From an uncultured Prevotella sp. (GTDB taxonomy: Bacteria > Bacteroidota > Bacteroidia > Bacteroidales > Bacteroidaceae): a stretch of 64,000 nucleotides of DNA. The stretch lies in assembly GCA_946403845.1 (NCBI GenBank), contig CAMJBL010000009.1, positions 1 to 64,000 on the forward strand, in the 5' to 3' direction. Position 1 is the first letter of the stretch. Each line of letters opens with the position of its first letter. The notes under the pieces were generated by a model. The model was not told the DNA's origin, did no database searches, and saw only the letters and a list, made by a program, of their open reading frames with translations. The position numbers and the translations under genes were made by a program. Shown here one piece after another: positions 1 to 8,235 of this stretch.

Positions 1-51
1 GTCGGTACGGTAGATCTTGTTGATCCCTGTCAGTTTAATCACTGTTTCCAT
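1..51 (-). CDS. ABC transporter ATP-binding protein, N-terminus only
   Basis: Only the first 17 codons lie in the window. The ATG is at 51 and the reading frame runs off the left edge. The visible peptide (METVIKLTGINKIYRTD) is the usual opening of LolD/MacB-type ATPases, which energise export or lipoprotein release with FtsX-like permeases. It follows the two permease genes by 31 bases on the same strand, so it is probably the ATPase of the same transporter. The short visible length means the family call rests mainly on context. Confidence 0.6.
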   Translation of the reverse strand, partial: METVIKLTGINKIYRTD

Positions 52-82
52 TGTTATTATGTTTTTATTGTTATGATAATGT

Positions 83-1432
83 TTATTCTTCTTTGATTGC
101 ATCGGTAATCGTGCTGTGACAGATGCGCCATGCCGGGATGGCCGTGCCGATGAGGACCGTACATAATATAATAAGGTAGACGATGACGGAGACGATGAGG
201 AAGTGGAGGGACTTGTCGGCCACCCAGGTGGGGTCGAGCTGTGTGCCGGGTTGGTGGGTGCTGATACAGAGTTCGCCCAATCCCATCTTCACATAGTTGA
301 GGTAGAGCACGCAGGCGATGAACATGCTGACGGTGGCCATCACCCAGCCCTCGGCAAGGAACATCAGCATGACGCGCCGACGGGTGGCGCCGAAGGCCCG
401 CATGATGCCCGACTCCTCCGTGCGCCGCTTGGTCTGCATCCAGAAGGTGCCGATGACGCCGAGGCACAGGTTGACGAGGAAGAACAGGGCGGTGGCTATC
501 TGGAGATTGAAGTCATAGGACAAGGTGGGCGCGGCGAACTGGTTCCTTGCGGAGCCGATGTCGTCGTAGGCGGTGAAGGAGGCTACGGCGTAGTGATCGC
601 TGGCATAATTCCAGAGGTTAAGGTTCTGCTCCTCGGCGAAGCGACGTGGGTTGACGCCGGGTTTCAGGCGGAGGACGACGAGGTTCTGCGAAGCATCATA
701 ACGAATGGTGCCGTTATTAGAGTAAACCGCCCACGTGTTGTAGTCTTTCTCTGAGACGTGGACGTCCTTCACTACGGCGACGATGGGTTGGCCCCAATCA
801 ATATCCACGAAGCTGGCGGCTTTCAGTTCCTTGTTCATGGCAGCATCTACAGAACCGAAGAAATGCTCGGCCAGTGACTGACTGACAATCCACCCGCGTC
901 CGATGTCCGACAGTTCTTTCGATGTGTTACAACCCGCTATCGGCTGGATGCCGTAGGTCTCAAAGAAGTGTTCGTCCTTTGAGTAGCAGATGTCGTAGGC
1001 AAGAACCGTATCGTTTTGCCAGGCATAGCGGAGCATATTGGAGAAGCCGCCGGGGCTGTCAAATAGATCGGTGCGTGCATATAATCCCATCACGGGGTCA
1101 GCGATGCTCGCCTGCTCCACGCCATCGATGGCCAGCAACTGCCGCTTGATGACGTTGGCCTCCTCCACATATTGCGCTTCCCGTTTCCAGTATTGATTAT
1201 CGCGTTCCTCCTGCGTCATACTCTCATCTGCCATCTCGTAGGGCTGCGTGGACAGGATGTTGGCCACCACCATGCGGTCGCCGTCGATACCCGAGGACAG
1301 ACTGCGGTAGTAGAGCCTGACGATGATGGGGTCGAGCTGTGTCCATGCCACGAAGCAGACCACGATGAGTTCGAGGAAGAGCCACACGTTGTTCGTGCGC
1401 TGGCTCCAGATGTTGTTCAGTATCTTTCTCAT
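83..1432 (-). CDS. FtsX/MacB-type ABC transporter permease
   Basis: This 449-residue protein has the layout of a MacB/FtsX permease. There is one N-terminal membrane segment (about residues 16-38), a large periplasmic domain of roughly 250 residues (MacB_PCD type), and a C-terminal block of three hydrophobic segments. A basic loop (KRRTEESGIMRAFGATRRRV) before the second C-terminal helix is the signature FtsX-like turn. The gene starts one base after the stop of the upstream permease, so the two are almost certainly co-translated. The substrate cannot be told from sequence; family members export peptides, lipids or antimicrobial compounds. Confidence 0.85.
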   Translation of the reverse strand: MRKILNNIWSQRTNNVWLFLELIVVCFVAWTQLDPIIVRLYYRSLSSGIDGDRMVVANILSTQPYEMADESMTQEERDNQYWKREAQYVEEANVIKRQLLAIDGVEQASIADPVMGLYARTDLFDSPGGFSNMLRYAWQNDTVLAYDICYSKDEHFFETYGIQPIAGCNTSKELSDIGRGWIVSQSLAEHFFGSVDAAMNKELKAASFVDIDWGQPIVAVVKDVHVSEKDYNTWAVYSNNGTIRYDASQNLVVLRLKPGVNPRRFAEEQNLNLWNYASDHYAVASFTAYDDIGSARNQFAAPTLSYDFNLQIATALFFLVNLCLGVIGTFWMQTKRRTEESGIMRAFGATRRRVMLMFLAEGWVMATVSMFIACVLYLNYVKMGLGELCISTHQPGTQLDPTWVADKSLHFLIVSVIVYLIILCTVLIGTAIPAWRICHSTITDAIKEE

Positions 1433-1433
1433 G

Positions 1434-2708
1434 CTATTTCTTCTCGTTCATTGATTCAACAATAGGGTTACGGAGGCTGAGCCATGCGGGGATGAGGGCT
1501 GCCATCAGGTTGAGCACGATGCACACGGCCAAGGCGATGACAAAGATGAGGGGTGAGAACAGCATCTCACCGTCTACTGTCGGCTCGGGCAGCGTGAAGG
1601 CCGTGTTGCCGACGGCGAAGAACAGCCACGAACGGAACACGTAGAGTAGCAGCCACGTAATCAGCAGCCCTACGAAGCCGCCACAGAGCGTGAGTAGCGA
1701 GTTCTCGCTGATGACCTGATTGAGCAGCGTCCGCCGCGTGGCTCCGAAAGCCTTGCGCACACCCATCTCGGCCAACCGTCGCCGCATACGTGCCGCCACA
1801 AGTCCGCTTAAATTCAAAGCGGGCACCAACAGCAGGACGAACACCTTCGGGAAGAGCGACTTGAGGATGCTGCTCCAAGACATGGCCACGCCGTCGTCCG
1901 ACATCTTCCACTGCGCATGGGGAAATATCGTGCCGTGCAGGGAGTAGTCCCACTCCTTGTCGCTGACACTGCGCTTGTGGGCAATCTCCTCCAATTCCTT
2001 TTCCAAGTCCTTCACGGTGCATCCTTTTTTCAGCACGACGATGACCTGTTCGGCTTCCTGATCAAGGGCTAAGAACAACTGTCCAAAACTCTCTTCCATG
2101 ATGGACGACGTGGGCTCTATTACACCTACGATGCGGATGATGAAGCCGTAGTTGAGTGTCTTTCCCACGGGATCGACATCCTTGCCGAATGCCTGTTCGG
2201 CAATGTCGCGGCTGATGATGGCGGGCATGGCTACATTCTCAATGTAGTTGTTTTCGTTCAGGCACTCCTCCTGTGTGAAGGGTCGGCCATAGACGAAGCG
2301 GAACTGATAGACCTTGAAGAAATTGGCATCGACCATGCGCGTCACAACAGGTACTAACTTGTGATTGTCACATTTCAGGTAATGCCTATCGCTGGTATAG
2401 CGGCTGGCATTGATGGTGGCGCTGACTACCTCGGCACTCTTCAGCGTGTAGAGCCATTCCTTCACCTCAGTTGCGGTGTAGCTCGTGGATTGTCGCCTAA
2501 GTGTGTCCTGCACAGACCGTTTCACCATTCCCTGGAGGTACACCGTGCGGCTGCGGTTCACCTCCGGCGCGATGTCGGCCAGTTTTGCATAATACACCAC
2601 GGCCATCACCATTGTAAAGGCAATAGCCAGCGCCGTCCCCAGAATATAGATGCAGGAGAACAGCTTTTCCTCGCGCATCATGGCGAGAGCTTGTCGTATA
2701 TATCTCAT
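1434..2708 (-). CDS. FtsX/MacB-type ABC transporter permease, first gene of operon
   Basis: This 424-residue protein has the same architecture as its neighbour: an N-terminal membrane helix near residues 18-40, a periplasmic domain, and three C-terminal helices. The conserved basic turn reads RRRLAEMGVRKAFGATRRTL. Paired divergent permeases followed by a LolD-like ATPase are a common Bacteroidetes arrangement. A sigma-54-like promoter and a near-perfect inverted repeat lie just upstream, suggesting control by an NtrC-type response regulator that is not encoded in this window. The start ATG at 2708 matches the usual start of the family. Confidence 0.87.
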   Translation of the reverse strand: MRYIRQALAMMREEKLFSCIYILGTALAIAFTMVMAVVYYAKLADIAPEVNRSRTVYLQGMVKRSVQDTLRRQSTSYTATEVKEWLYTLKSAEVVSATINASRYTSDRHYLKCDNHKLVPVVTRMVDANFFKVYQFRFVYGRPFTQEECLNENNYIENVAMPAIISRDIAEQAFGKDVDPVGKTLNYGFIIRIVGVIEPTSSIMEESFGQLFLALDQEAEQVIVVLKKGCTVKDLEKELEEIAHKRSVSDKEWDYSLHGTIFPHAQWKMSDDGVAMSWSSILKSLFPKVFVLLLVPALNLSGLVAARMRRRLAEMGVRKAFGATRRTLLNQVISENSLLTLCGGFVGLLITWLLLYVFRSWLFFAVGNTAFTLPEPTVDGEMLFSPLIFVIALAVCIVLNLMAALIPAWLSLRNPIVESMNEKK

Positions 2709-2740
2709 ATCTTTTTCGAATAATTGTCTGCCTTCTTACG

Positions 2741-2757
2741 TGCCAAAACCGTACCAA
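2741..2757 (-). promoter_or_regulatory. Sigma-54-type promoter for the ABC permease operon
   Basis: Read on the minus strand the sequence is TTGGTACGGTTTTGGCA. It has GG and GC dinucleotides separated by exactly ten bases, the spacing of the -24/-12 elements recognised by sigma-54. It lies 33 bases before the start of the first permease gene. No TAnnTTTG element was found here. The call rests on motif and spacing only. Confidence 0.55.
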
Positions 2758-2798
2758 ACTTGTAACTGCCTGATAATCAGCATGGACATAAAAAGAAG

Positions 2799-2837
2799 TG
2801 TCCATTTCCGGACACTCATGCTGTCCGAAAATGGACA
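2799..2837. promoter_or_regulatory. Inverted-repeat upstream site, probable NtrC-type activator box
   Basis: Two 16-base halves, TGTCCATTTCCGGACA at 2799 and TGTCCGAAAATGGACA at 2822, are reverse complements with one mismatch and are separated by seven bases. Each half is itself nearly palindromic (TGTCC...GGACA). The site lies about 45-80 bases upstream of the sigma-54-like promoter, the usual place for an enhancer-binding activator. Confidence 0.55.
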
Positions 2838-2872
2838 ATCTATAAATGGATTCTGCAATTTTAGGGTTTGAA

Positions 2873-3451
2873 TTACCAAGTCAGGTGTAGGCCGATGGAA
2901 TTCGTGGTAAGGGCAAGTGTGGCGTTGCGTTTGGGGAAGAGACGGTCGGTGACGTAATAGGTGAGTTCGGTGGAGAGGAAGCCGATGGCTGCCCCCGCAC
3001 AAGCATCGTACCAGTGATGACGATCACGACACACACGATCGACTGCCGTTAATGTCGCAACACCATAGCCCGCAACAGAAATCCAAGGTGACAAATGTCC
3101 GAATTCTTTATGCAGCACCGTCGCCCCGGCAAAGGCGAAAGCAGAATGACCTGAGGGGAACGAGCGATCGTCGCTATCGTCAGGGCGCCACTCATGGATA
3201 GTATGCTTCAGCGTATAGGCGACACCTGCCGAGACCACCCAGGAACCAGCCGTTGCTACCAACAGCTGCGGCCACTCGTCGCGACTCTCTACGCCACAGG
3301 CCTTCAGCGTCAGCACAGAGGCGTATGGCACATACTGCAACACATCGTCCAGATCGTCGCTATGCCGTTGCTGGGCGGAAGCGGTGAGAAGTGAGAAGTG
3401 AAAAGTGAAAAGTAGCACTATCACTCGGATGTATGGGCTCGTCTTTGTCAT
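2873..3451 (-). CDS. PAP2-family membrane-associated phosphatase, exported
   Basis: This 192-residue protein has the three phosphatase motifs of the type 2 phosphatidic acid phosphatase family. They are KxxxxxxRP (KHTIHEWRP, about residues 82-90), PSGH (about 98-101) and the RxxxxxH block (RDRHHWYD, about 142-149). It probably removes phosphate from a lipid or isoprenoid phosphate in the periplasm. The N-terminus is a signal peptide whose hydrophobic core (LLFTFHFSLLTASA) is written by a GTGAAAA-type repeat on the DNA. A -7 box (TAACTTTG) lies on the minus strand at 3467-3460. Confidence 0.82.
   Translation of the reverse strand: MTKTSPYIRVIVLLFTFHFSLLTASAQQRHSDDLDDVLQYVPYASVLTLKACGVESRDEWPQLLVATAGSWVVSAGVAYTLKHTIHEWRPDDSDDRSFPSGHSAFAFAGATVLHKEFGHLSPWISVAGYGVATLTAVDRVCRDRHHWYDACAGAAIGFLSTELTYYVTDRLFPKRNATLALTTNSIGLHLTW
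3384..3414. repeat. GTGAGAA/GTGAAAA heptad array inside the PAP2 signal-peptide codons
   Basis: Four consecutive degenerate 7-base units (GTGAGAA, GTGAGAA, GTGAAAA, GTGAAAA). On the coding strand they encode the hydrophobic core of the signal peptide. No inverted partner is seen within 300 bases. Confidence 0.85.
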
Positions 3452-3509
3452 TTCAGCTGCAAAGTTACTATTTTTTTTGTTTTTATGTTCCTATGTCTAA
3501 AAAAATAAC

Positions 3510-3517
3510 TATCTTTG
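3510..3517 (+). promoter_or_regulatory. -7 promoter element of the B12 uptake operon
   Basis: TATCTTTG fits the Bacteroidetes TAnnTTTG box. It lies 16 bases before the first conserved base of the cobalamin riboswitch, so transcription should begin close to the start of the aptamer. No good TTG box is present at the usual distance. Confidence 0.6.
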
Positions 3518-3525
3518 CACCCGTT

Positions 3526-3681
3526 ATCGGTTCACCCTTTGGGTGAGGAGAGAGGGAATCAGGTGAAAATCCTGAACAGACCCGCTGCTGTGAGTCGTCC
3601 TTTACGACGCAAACAAAGATGTCACTGAGATTATCGGGAAGACGTTTGCTGCCAGACGATCAGTCAGAAGACCTGCCGATT
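3526..3681 (+). ncRNA. Cobalamin riboswitch upstream of btuB
   Basis: The conserved aptamer landmarks appear in order: GGTTC near 3528, the GGGAATCAGGTGAAAATCC core near 3554, the ACCCGCTGCTGTGA stretch near 3580, a CACTGAGA...GGGAAGAC segment, and the B12-box-like GTCAGAAGACCTGCC at 3663-3677. Such elements shut off B12 transporter expression when adenosylcobalamin is plentiful. The expected target, a BtuB receptor, follows directly. Confidence 0.95.
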
Positions 3682-3723
3682 AGCAATGGTCGTTTGTCTG
3701 CCTCTGGGATTAGGCGACAACGG

Positions 3724-3833
3724 AGAAGTGAAAAGTTGAGAAGTGAATAGTGAAAACTATAAGGCATTGATGTGTGTATGGTGGAGATGTGTGTCTCTAC
3801 TATTCACTATTCACTTCTCACTATTCACTATTT
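3724..3833. repeat. Inverted pair of GTGAAAA/GTGAATA heptad arrays spanning the btuB start
   Basis: The first arm (3724-3757) reads as GAAGTGAAAAGTTGAGAAGTG and continues with GAATAGTGAAAAC. The second arm (3798-3833) is its approximate reverse complement, built of TATTCAC and TTCTCAC units. The second arm encodes the BtuB signal-peptide core. The pair could fold as a hairpin across the translation start. Confidence 0.8.
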
Positions 3834-5815
3834 CTGCGCAGAGCAAGTTTGACTCCCTACAACATGTACGGGAAATAGTGGTGGTATCGAAGCCTGCCAT
3901 GCGAGAAGTAGTGCCCAGTCAGAAGCTCAATGGCGAGATGCTGGAAAAGCTCAGCACGCACTCTGTGGCCGATGCCCTGCGCTATTTCTCTGGTATCCAA
4001 CTGAAGGACTATGGTGGCGTGGGCGGCATCAAAACCGTAAACATCCGTTCGATGGGAACCCACCACTTAGGCATCAGCTATGATGGCATCCAACTTGGCA
4101 ATGCCCAGAACGGCCAGATAGACCTCGGTCAGTTTTCACTCGACAATGTGGAGGAGATTACCCTCTACAATGGTCAGAAGAGTGCCATCTTCCAGCCAGC
4201 CAGCGACTTTGGCCATGCGGGAGCGATTTATATCCGAACCAAGGAGCCGGACTTTTCGAGGAGTGAGAAGTGTGGAGTGAGGAGTGAGAATACTCATTTA
4301 AAGTTCAAGGCGCAGTATGGGAGTAGCGATATGCTGCGATTGTCGACACTATGGGAGCAGAAACTATCAGAAACGATGAGCTCGTCCGTGAGTGCAGGTT
4401 TCCTGACGGCGAGTGGCAAGTATAAGTTCCGTTATGAGCGTCGCTATCCCAATGGTGAGACGGCCTGGGACACGACGGCTGTCCGCCAGAATGGTGACAT
4501 CCATGCAGAACGCATCGAGGCCAATCTGTTTGGACGGCTCTATCAGGGCAGCTGGCAGGTGAAGGGCTATCTTTACAATTCTGCTCGAGGCATCCCTGGT
4601 GCCATCGTCAATAACGTATGGCGGAGGGGCGAACGCCAGCAGGACCTGAACACCTTTGTGCAGGCCGCCTTCGACAAGAACGTCGGTGATGGCTTCAGCA
4701 CACGCTGGCTGGCGAAGTATGCCTACTATAACACCCACTATGTGAACAAAGACTCCACCCAACTGCCTGTGGATAACCGCTATAAACAGCAGGAAGTATA
4801 TCTCTCAACGGCGAATGTGCTCGAACTGCGACCCAATTGGAGTGCCTCGCTGAGCTATGACTTCAAATGGAACAAGCTGAATGCCGACACCTATAACTTT
4901 GCTTTTCCAACACGCATCTCGAATCTCGTGAGTCTGGCTACAGCCATTGATTATAAGCATCTGAAGGCACAAGGCTCTATTTTGGCGACCTTCATCAACG
5001 ACCGGTCCCAACGTCGCGGCGATTCTTCACTCTTCACTCTTCACTCTTCACTTTCTAAACTCACCCCTGCCCTCTTCGTGAATATCTATCCCTTTAGAGG
5101 CACCTTCTTCTCGATGCGTGCCTACGTGAAGAAGAGTTTCCGCATGCCGACCTTCAACGACCTCTACTATACGGACATGGGCAATGCGAACCTTGTGCCA
5201 GAAAGTGCCCTGCAATATGATGCCGGCTTCGCCCTGAACAAGCATTTCGAACATGGCATCATCCGCCATGCAGAGATGCATTTCGATGCCTATTACAATA
5301 CGGTGCACGACAAGATCGTGGCCTATCCCAAAGGACAGCAGTTCCGTTGGACGATGCTCAATCTGGGTAAGGTGCATATCAAGGGCGTTGATGTGGAGGC
5401 TGAGGCCGATTTCCAGATGGGTAAGGATCTGGTGGCAACAACTCGGGCCCAATATACCTATCAGGATGCTCGTGATGTGACGGATCCTGGCGACTCCTAC
5501 TACAAGCATCAGATACCCTATATCCCCTGGCATTCCGGTTCTGCCATTCTCGGACTGAGTTATAAGAACTGGGATCTGAACTATTCGTTCATCTATGCCG
5601 GTGAGCGCTACGATGAGCAGGAGAACATCATTTACAATCACATGGAGCCCTGGTACACCAGTGATCTGAGCCTGCGCTATCAGTTTACAGTGAACAGTTT
5701 ACAGTTTACAGCACAGGCGGAGGTGAATAATGTGTTGGATCAGGACTATGAGGTCATTGTCAACTACCCCATGCCTGGCCGTAACTATGCCCTCACTTTA
5801 AGCGTTGAGATATGA
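3770..5815 (+). CDS. btuB: TonB-dependent outer-membrane cobalamin receptor
   Basis: This 681-residue receptor imports B12 or other corrinoids across the outer membrane with TonB energy. A signal peptide (core LLFTIHFSLFTISA, cut near AQS) is followed by a plug domain of about 120 residues (REIVVVSK..., then LRYFSGIQLKDYGGVGGIKT) and a long beta-barrel ending in the aromatic-rich strand NYALTLSVEI. I chose ATG 3770; an in-frame GTG at 3743 lies inside a repeat. The cobalamin riboswitch directly upstream fixes the substrate. Three repeat arrays are read in frame in the plug and barrel (near residues 163-174, 418-428 and 638-647). The next gene overlaps the stop by four bases. Confidence 0.92.
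   Translation: MCVWWRCVSLLFTIHFSLFTISAQSKFDSLQHVREIVVVSKPAMREVVPSQKLNGEMLEKLSTHSVADALRYFSGIQLKDYGGVGGIKTVNIRSMGTHHLGISYDGIQLGNAQNGQIDLGQFSLDNVEEITLYNGQKSAIFQPASDFGHAGAIYIRTKEPDFSRSEKCGVRSENTHLKFKAQYGSSDMLRLSTLWEQKLSETMSSSVSAGFLTASGKYKFRYERRYPNGETAWDTTAVRQNGDIHAERIEANLFGRLYQGSWQVKGYLYNSARGIPGAIVNNVWRRGERQQDLNTFVQAAFDKNVGDGFSTRWLAKYAYYNTHYVNKDSTQLPVDNRYKQQEVYLSTANVLELRPNWSASLSYDFKWNKLNADTYNFAFPTRISNLVSLATAIDYKHLKAQGSILATFINDRSQRRGDSSLFTLHSSLSKLTPALFVNIYPFRGTFFSMRAYVKKSFRMPTFNDLYYTDMGNANLVPESALQYDAGFALNKHFEHGIIRHAEMHFDAYYNTVHDKIVAYPKGQQFRWTMLNLGKVHIKGVDVEAEADFQMGKDLVATTRAQYTYQDARDVTDPGDSYYKHQIPYIPWHSGSAILGLSYKNWDLNYSFIYAGERYDEQENIIYNHMEPWYTSDLSLRYQFTVNSLQFTAQAEVNNVLDQDYEVIVNYPMPGRNYALTLSVEI
4258..4292. 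repeat. GGAGTGA/GAAGTGT array read in frame in btuB
   Basis: Degenerate units GGAGTGA, GAAGTGT, GGAGTGA, GGAGTGA encode a polar stretch (SRSEKCGVRSEN) near residue 163-174 that looks like a loop between barrel strands. Confidence 0.75.
5024..5054. repeat. TTCACTC array read in frame in btuB
   Basis: Four tandem copies of TTCACTC or close variants encode SLFTLHSSL near residue 418-428, directly after a charged loop (NDRSQRRGD). Confidence 0.8.
5683..5711. repeat. GTTTACA/GTGAACA array read in frame in btuB
   Basis: Four units of the TTTACAG family encode QFTVNSLQFTAQ close to the end of the barrel (residues about 638-647), where they also satisfy the alternating pattern of a beta-strand. Confidence 0.75.
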
Positions 5816-7008
5816 AAAGATGGTTACTCTACATATGGCCCTTGCTGATGCTCACTGCCTGTCGCAACGATGTGATGGTGGTGCCGATGGAGGATATCAA
5901 TACGGGCGGCAAGACGGTGAAGAGCGAGATCATAGGCATGTATCTGCTGAATGAGGGGAATATGGGCTCGAACAAGTCGTCTTTGGACTATCTCGACCTC
6001 TCCGCCAGCGACTCTACCGTCCACTACCTGCGCAATATCTATTCTGAGCGTAATCCTACGACGGTGATGATGCTGGGCGATGTGGGCAATGACTGTCAGA
6101 TCTATGGCTCGCGCCTGTGGCTGGTCATCAACTGTTCCAACAAGGTGGAGGTGGCCCGTGCGGAGGATGCCGTGCGGATAGGCAAGGTCGACATCCCCAA
6201 TTGCCGTTATGTGGCGTTTAAGGATGGCTATGCCTACGTGTCGTCGTATGTGAGTTCGATTTATGGAGACAGGAGTCAGGAGTCAGGAGACAGTAGTAGT
6301 CCGTTGGGTAGTGTGTATAAGGTAGATACGCTCAGTCTCGGAAAGGTGGATTCCTGCGCTGTGGGCTATCAGCCAGAGGAAATCGCCATCCTCGGCAACC
6401 TGCTTTTTGTGGCCAACAGCGGTGGCTATCAGGGAATGACGGGACAGGGTTATGAGAGTACGGTAAGTGTGGTAGACCTGACAACCATGCAAGAGACCTC
6501 TAAGATTGAAGTGGCCCCAAATCTGCATCGCCTCAGGGCTGACCAGTACGGTCAGCTGTGGGTAACCTCCAGAGGCAACTATATGGATCAGCCATCAACC
6601 ATCTACTGGCTGGTGAAGGATGCAAAAGGCAAGATGACGGTTGGCGGGCATTTGGACCAGCCCGTCAGCGATCTCTGTATCGTGGGCGACTCGCTCTATT
6701 TCTATGGCAGTCAGTGGAGTGAGGTCACGATGACGAATACCGTTACCTATGGCATCATCAATGTGCGCACCCATGAGATTGTGAGCACCTCGCTCTCCGA
6801 TGCACCAGAAATCCGTAAGATCCGTATGCCCTATGGTATCATCGTGAACCCCATTCATCACGATTTCTACCTGATGGATGCCAAGAACTATGTCTCAAGC
6901 GGTGAATTGCTGCACTTCCTGCCAGATGGCACCTTCGACTGGAAGGTGAAGACGGGCGATATCCCTGCACATGCGGCGTTCCTGAAGAAGTTGAGAAGTG
7001 AAAAATGA
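5812..7008 (+). CDS. btuG: Surface lipoprotein with YncE-like beta-propeller, probable BtuG
   Basis: This is a 398-residue lipoprotein with a lipobox ending at Cys17 (LMLTAC). The rest is a series of blade-like repeats typical of YncE/DUF5074 propellers (for example VVDLTTMQETSKIEV and GIINVRTHEIVSTS). In gut Bacteroides, BtuG is a propeller lipoprotein that caps BtuB and binds cobalamin with very high affinity. The position directly after btuB (ATGA overlap) and the shared riboswitch argue for the same role here. A repeat-derived loop (GDRSQESGDSS) sits near residues 151-161. The last codons and stop lie in a GTGAAAA array. Confidence 0.75.
   Translation: MKRWLLYIWPLLMLTACRNDVMVVPMEDINTGGKTVKSEIIGMYLLNEGNMGSNKSSLDYLDLSASDSTVHYLRNIYSERNPTTVMMLGDVGNDCQIYGSRLWLVINCSNKVEVARAEDAVRIGKVDIPNCRYVAFKDGYAYVSSYVSSIYGDRSQESGDSSSPLGSVYKVDTLSLGKVDSCAVGYQPEEIAILGNLLFVANSGGYQGMTGQGYESTVSVVDLTTMQETSKIEVAPNLHRLRADQYGQLWVTSRGNYMDQPSTIYWLVKDAKGKMTVGGHLDQPVSDLCIVGDSLYFYGSQWSEVTMTNTVTYGIINVRTHEIVSTSLSDAPEIRKIRMPYGIIVNPIHHDFYLMDAKNYVSSGELLHFLPDGTFDWKVKTGDIPAHAAFLKKLRSEK
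6265..6293. repeat. GGAGTCA array read in frame in the btuG-like gene
   Basis: Four degenerate units (GGAGACA, GGAGTCA, GGAGTCA, GGAGACA) encode a hydrophilic loop between two propeller strands. Confidence 0.75.
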
Positions 7009-7125
7009 AAAGTTAAGAGTTGCTATGAGAGAAAGAATGATAAAAGTTAATCCAGAAGTGATAACGAAAAGAAAGGTAAAATTACTATTAGTTCTTTTCA
7101 CTTTTCACTTTTCACTTTTCACTTC
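6984..7125. repeat. Inverted pair of GTGAAAA arrays between btuG-like and next gene
   Basis: Arm one (6984-7020) covers the last codons and stop of the upstream gene. Arm two (7092-7125), built of TTTTCAC units, is its reverse complement and encodes the signal-peptide core of the next protein. The arms are about 70 bases apart and could pair in RNA. Confidence 0.82.
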
Positions 7126-8206
7126 CTCTGCCCAGCGCATGGACAATGTGGCGGAGCATTCGAAATATATCCAGGCGGTCGACGAATACCGTCCTGCGCC
7201 AGGACAATACGTCAATGACGCCCCCGAATACGAGGAGGGTGACACTGAGGATGACATGATACGGAAATGTACTGAGTATCTGGCAGGGGATTATAAGAGC
7301 ACCCACGTGGTGGCTCTTGGCGGCTGGGGAGGTTACATCACCTTCCACTTCGACCACTCCATCGCCAACCTCCCTGGCCAGCGCGACTTCGCCATCTGGG
7401 GCAATGCCTATCAGGAGATGAAGAACCTCGTCTTCGGCGGCATGAACGAGGCTGGCGTCGTGATGGTTTCCAAAGACATCAACGGCAACGGCCAGCCCGA
7501 CGACCCCTGGTATGAGATCAGTGGCTCGTGCGATGTCGACAGTGTGGACAAGGTCGTCTACGGCTACGAGGTCACTTATCGTCAGAACCCCATGGGCGAT
7601 ATCCCCTGGACGGATAATCAAGGCAATAGCGGCTCTGTCGACCGTAACCACTACCACGAGCAGGAATATTACCCCCTGTGGCTGCCCGACAACCTGACTT
7701 TCAAGGGCACCCGTCTGCCAGATAATATGTGGAACCTCTCCGATCAGGTAGACAAGGGATGGAGTCCCTACTACTACGTGCTCGTCGGCTTCCGATACGG
7801 CTATGTCGACAACCTGCCCAACTTCACGGATTCCTCCGATGCGAATTCGTGGAACTATGAAGGTTGTGGCATCGATATCTCCTGGGCTGTGGATGAACAG
7901 CGTCAGCCTGTCAGTCTCGACTTCATCGACTTCGTGCGGGTTTATACAGGCCTCAACCAGAAGTGTCCCCAGCCCGAATGGTGGGGAGAGACCTCTACGG
8001 AAATCCAGTGTGCTGAGGATCTTCACCTCGATGCCTCGCTCGATGCCATCCGTCAAGCCACAGCAATTAAAACCAGAGAAGTGAAAAGTGAAAAGTGTAA
8101 TAGTGTCTACGACCTCCAGGGCAGAAACATTTCTCTCCCCTCTCACCTCTCCCCTCTCACCTCTAAATTATTCATCTATAACGGCAAAAAATATATCACA
8201 AAATAA
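7025..8206 (+). CDS. Exported cell-surface protein of the B12 uptake locus
   Basis: The protein has about 393 residues from ATG 7025. GTG 6998 and ATG 7037 are also possible starts. The signal peptide has core LVLFTFHFSLFTSSA and is cut near AQR. The mature part has a calcium-like DINGNGQPDDPWYEI motif and many aromatic residues. It resembles putative surface proteins that accompany btuB/btuG in Bacteroidetes B12 loci, though I know no proven function for them. The C-terminus (VYDLQGR...NGKKYITK) has the form of a Prevotella surface-sorting tail, but two repeat arrays have been inserted into or next to it (8075-8098 and 8130-8165). Confidence 0.6.
   Translation: MRERMIKVNPEVITKRKVKLLLVLFTFHFSLFTSSAQRMDNVAEHSKYIQAVDEYRPAPGQYVNDAPEYEEGDTEDDMIRKCTEYLAGDYKSTHVVALGGWGGYITFHFDHSIANLPGQRDFAIWGNAYQEMKNLVFGGMNEAGVVMVSKDINGNGQPDDPWYEISGSCDVDSVDKVVYGYEVTYRQNPMGDIPWTDNQGNSGSVDRNHYHEQEYYPLWLPDNLTFKGTRLPDNMWNLSDQVDKGWSPYYYVLVGFRYGYVDNLPNFTDSSDANSWNYEGCGIDISWAVDEQRQPVSLDFIDFVRVYTGLNQKCPQPEWWGETSTEIQCAEDLHLDASLDAIRQATAIKTREVKSEKCNSVYDLQGRNISLPSHLSPLTSKLFIYNGKKYITK
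8075..8165. repeat. Opposed GAAGTGA and CTCACCT arrays in the 3-prime end of the surface-protein gene
   Basis: GTGAAAA units at 8075-8098 and TCACCTC-type units at 8130-8165 point towards each other. They encode TREVKSEKC and LPSHLSPLTS on either side of the VYDLQGR sorting-type motif, so the tail is interrupted by repeat-derived residues. Confidence 0.75.
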
Positions 8207-8235
8207 ACATGTTTCATTTTAAAAACAAAACCATT

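Noticed and set aside
203..754. 183-codon plus-strand ORF
   Set aside because: It lies antisense to a clear FtsX-type permease and has no recognisable domain; high-GC third positions in this gene keep other frames open.
7112..8146. 344-codon minus-strand ORF
   Set aside because: It is antisense to the exported B12-locus protein. It has no signal, no motif, and the opposite strand has a signal peptide and promoter context.
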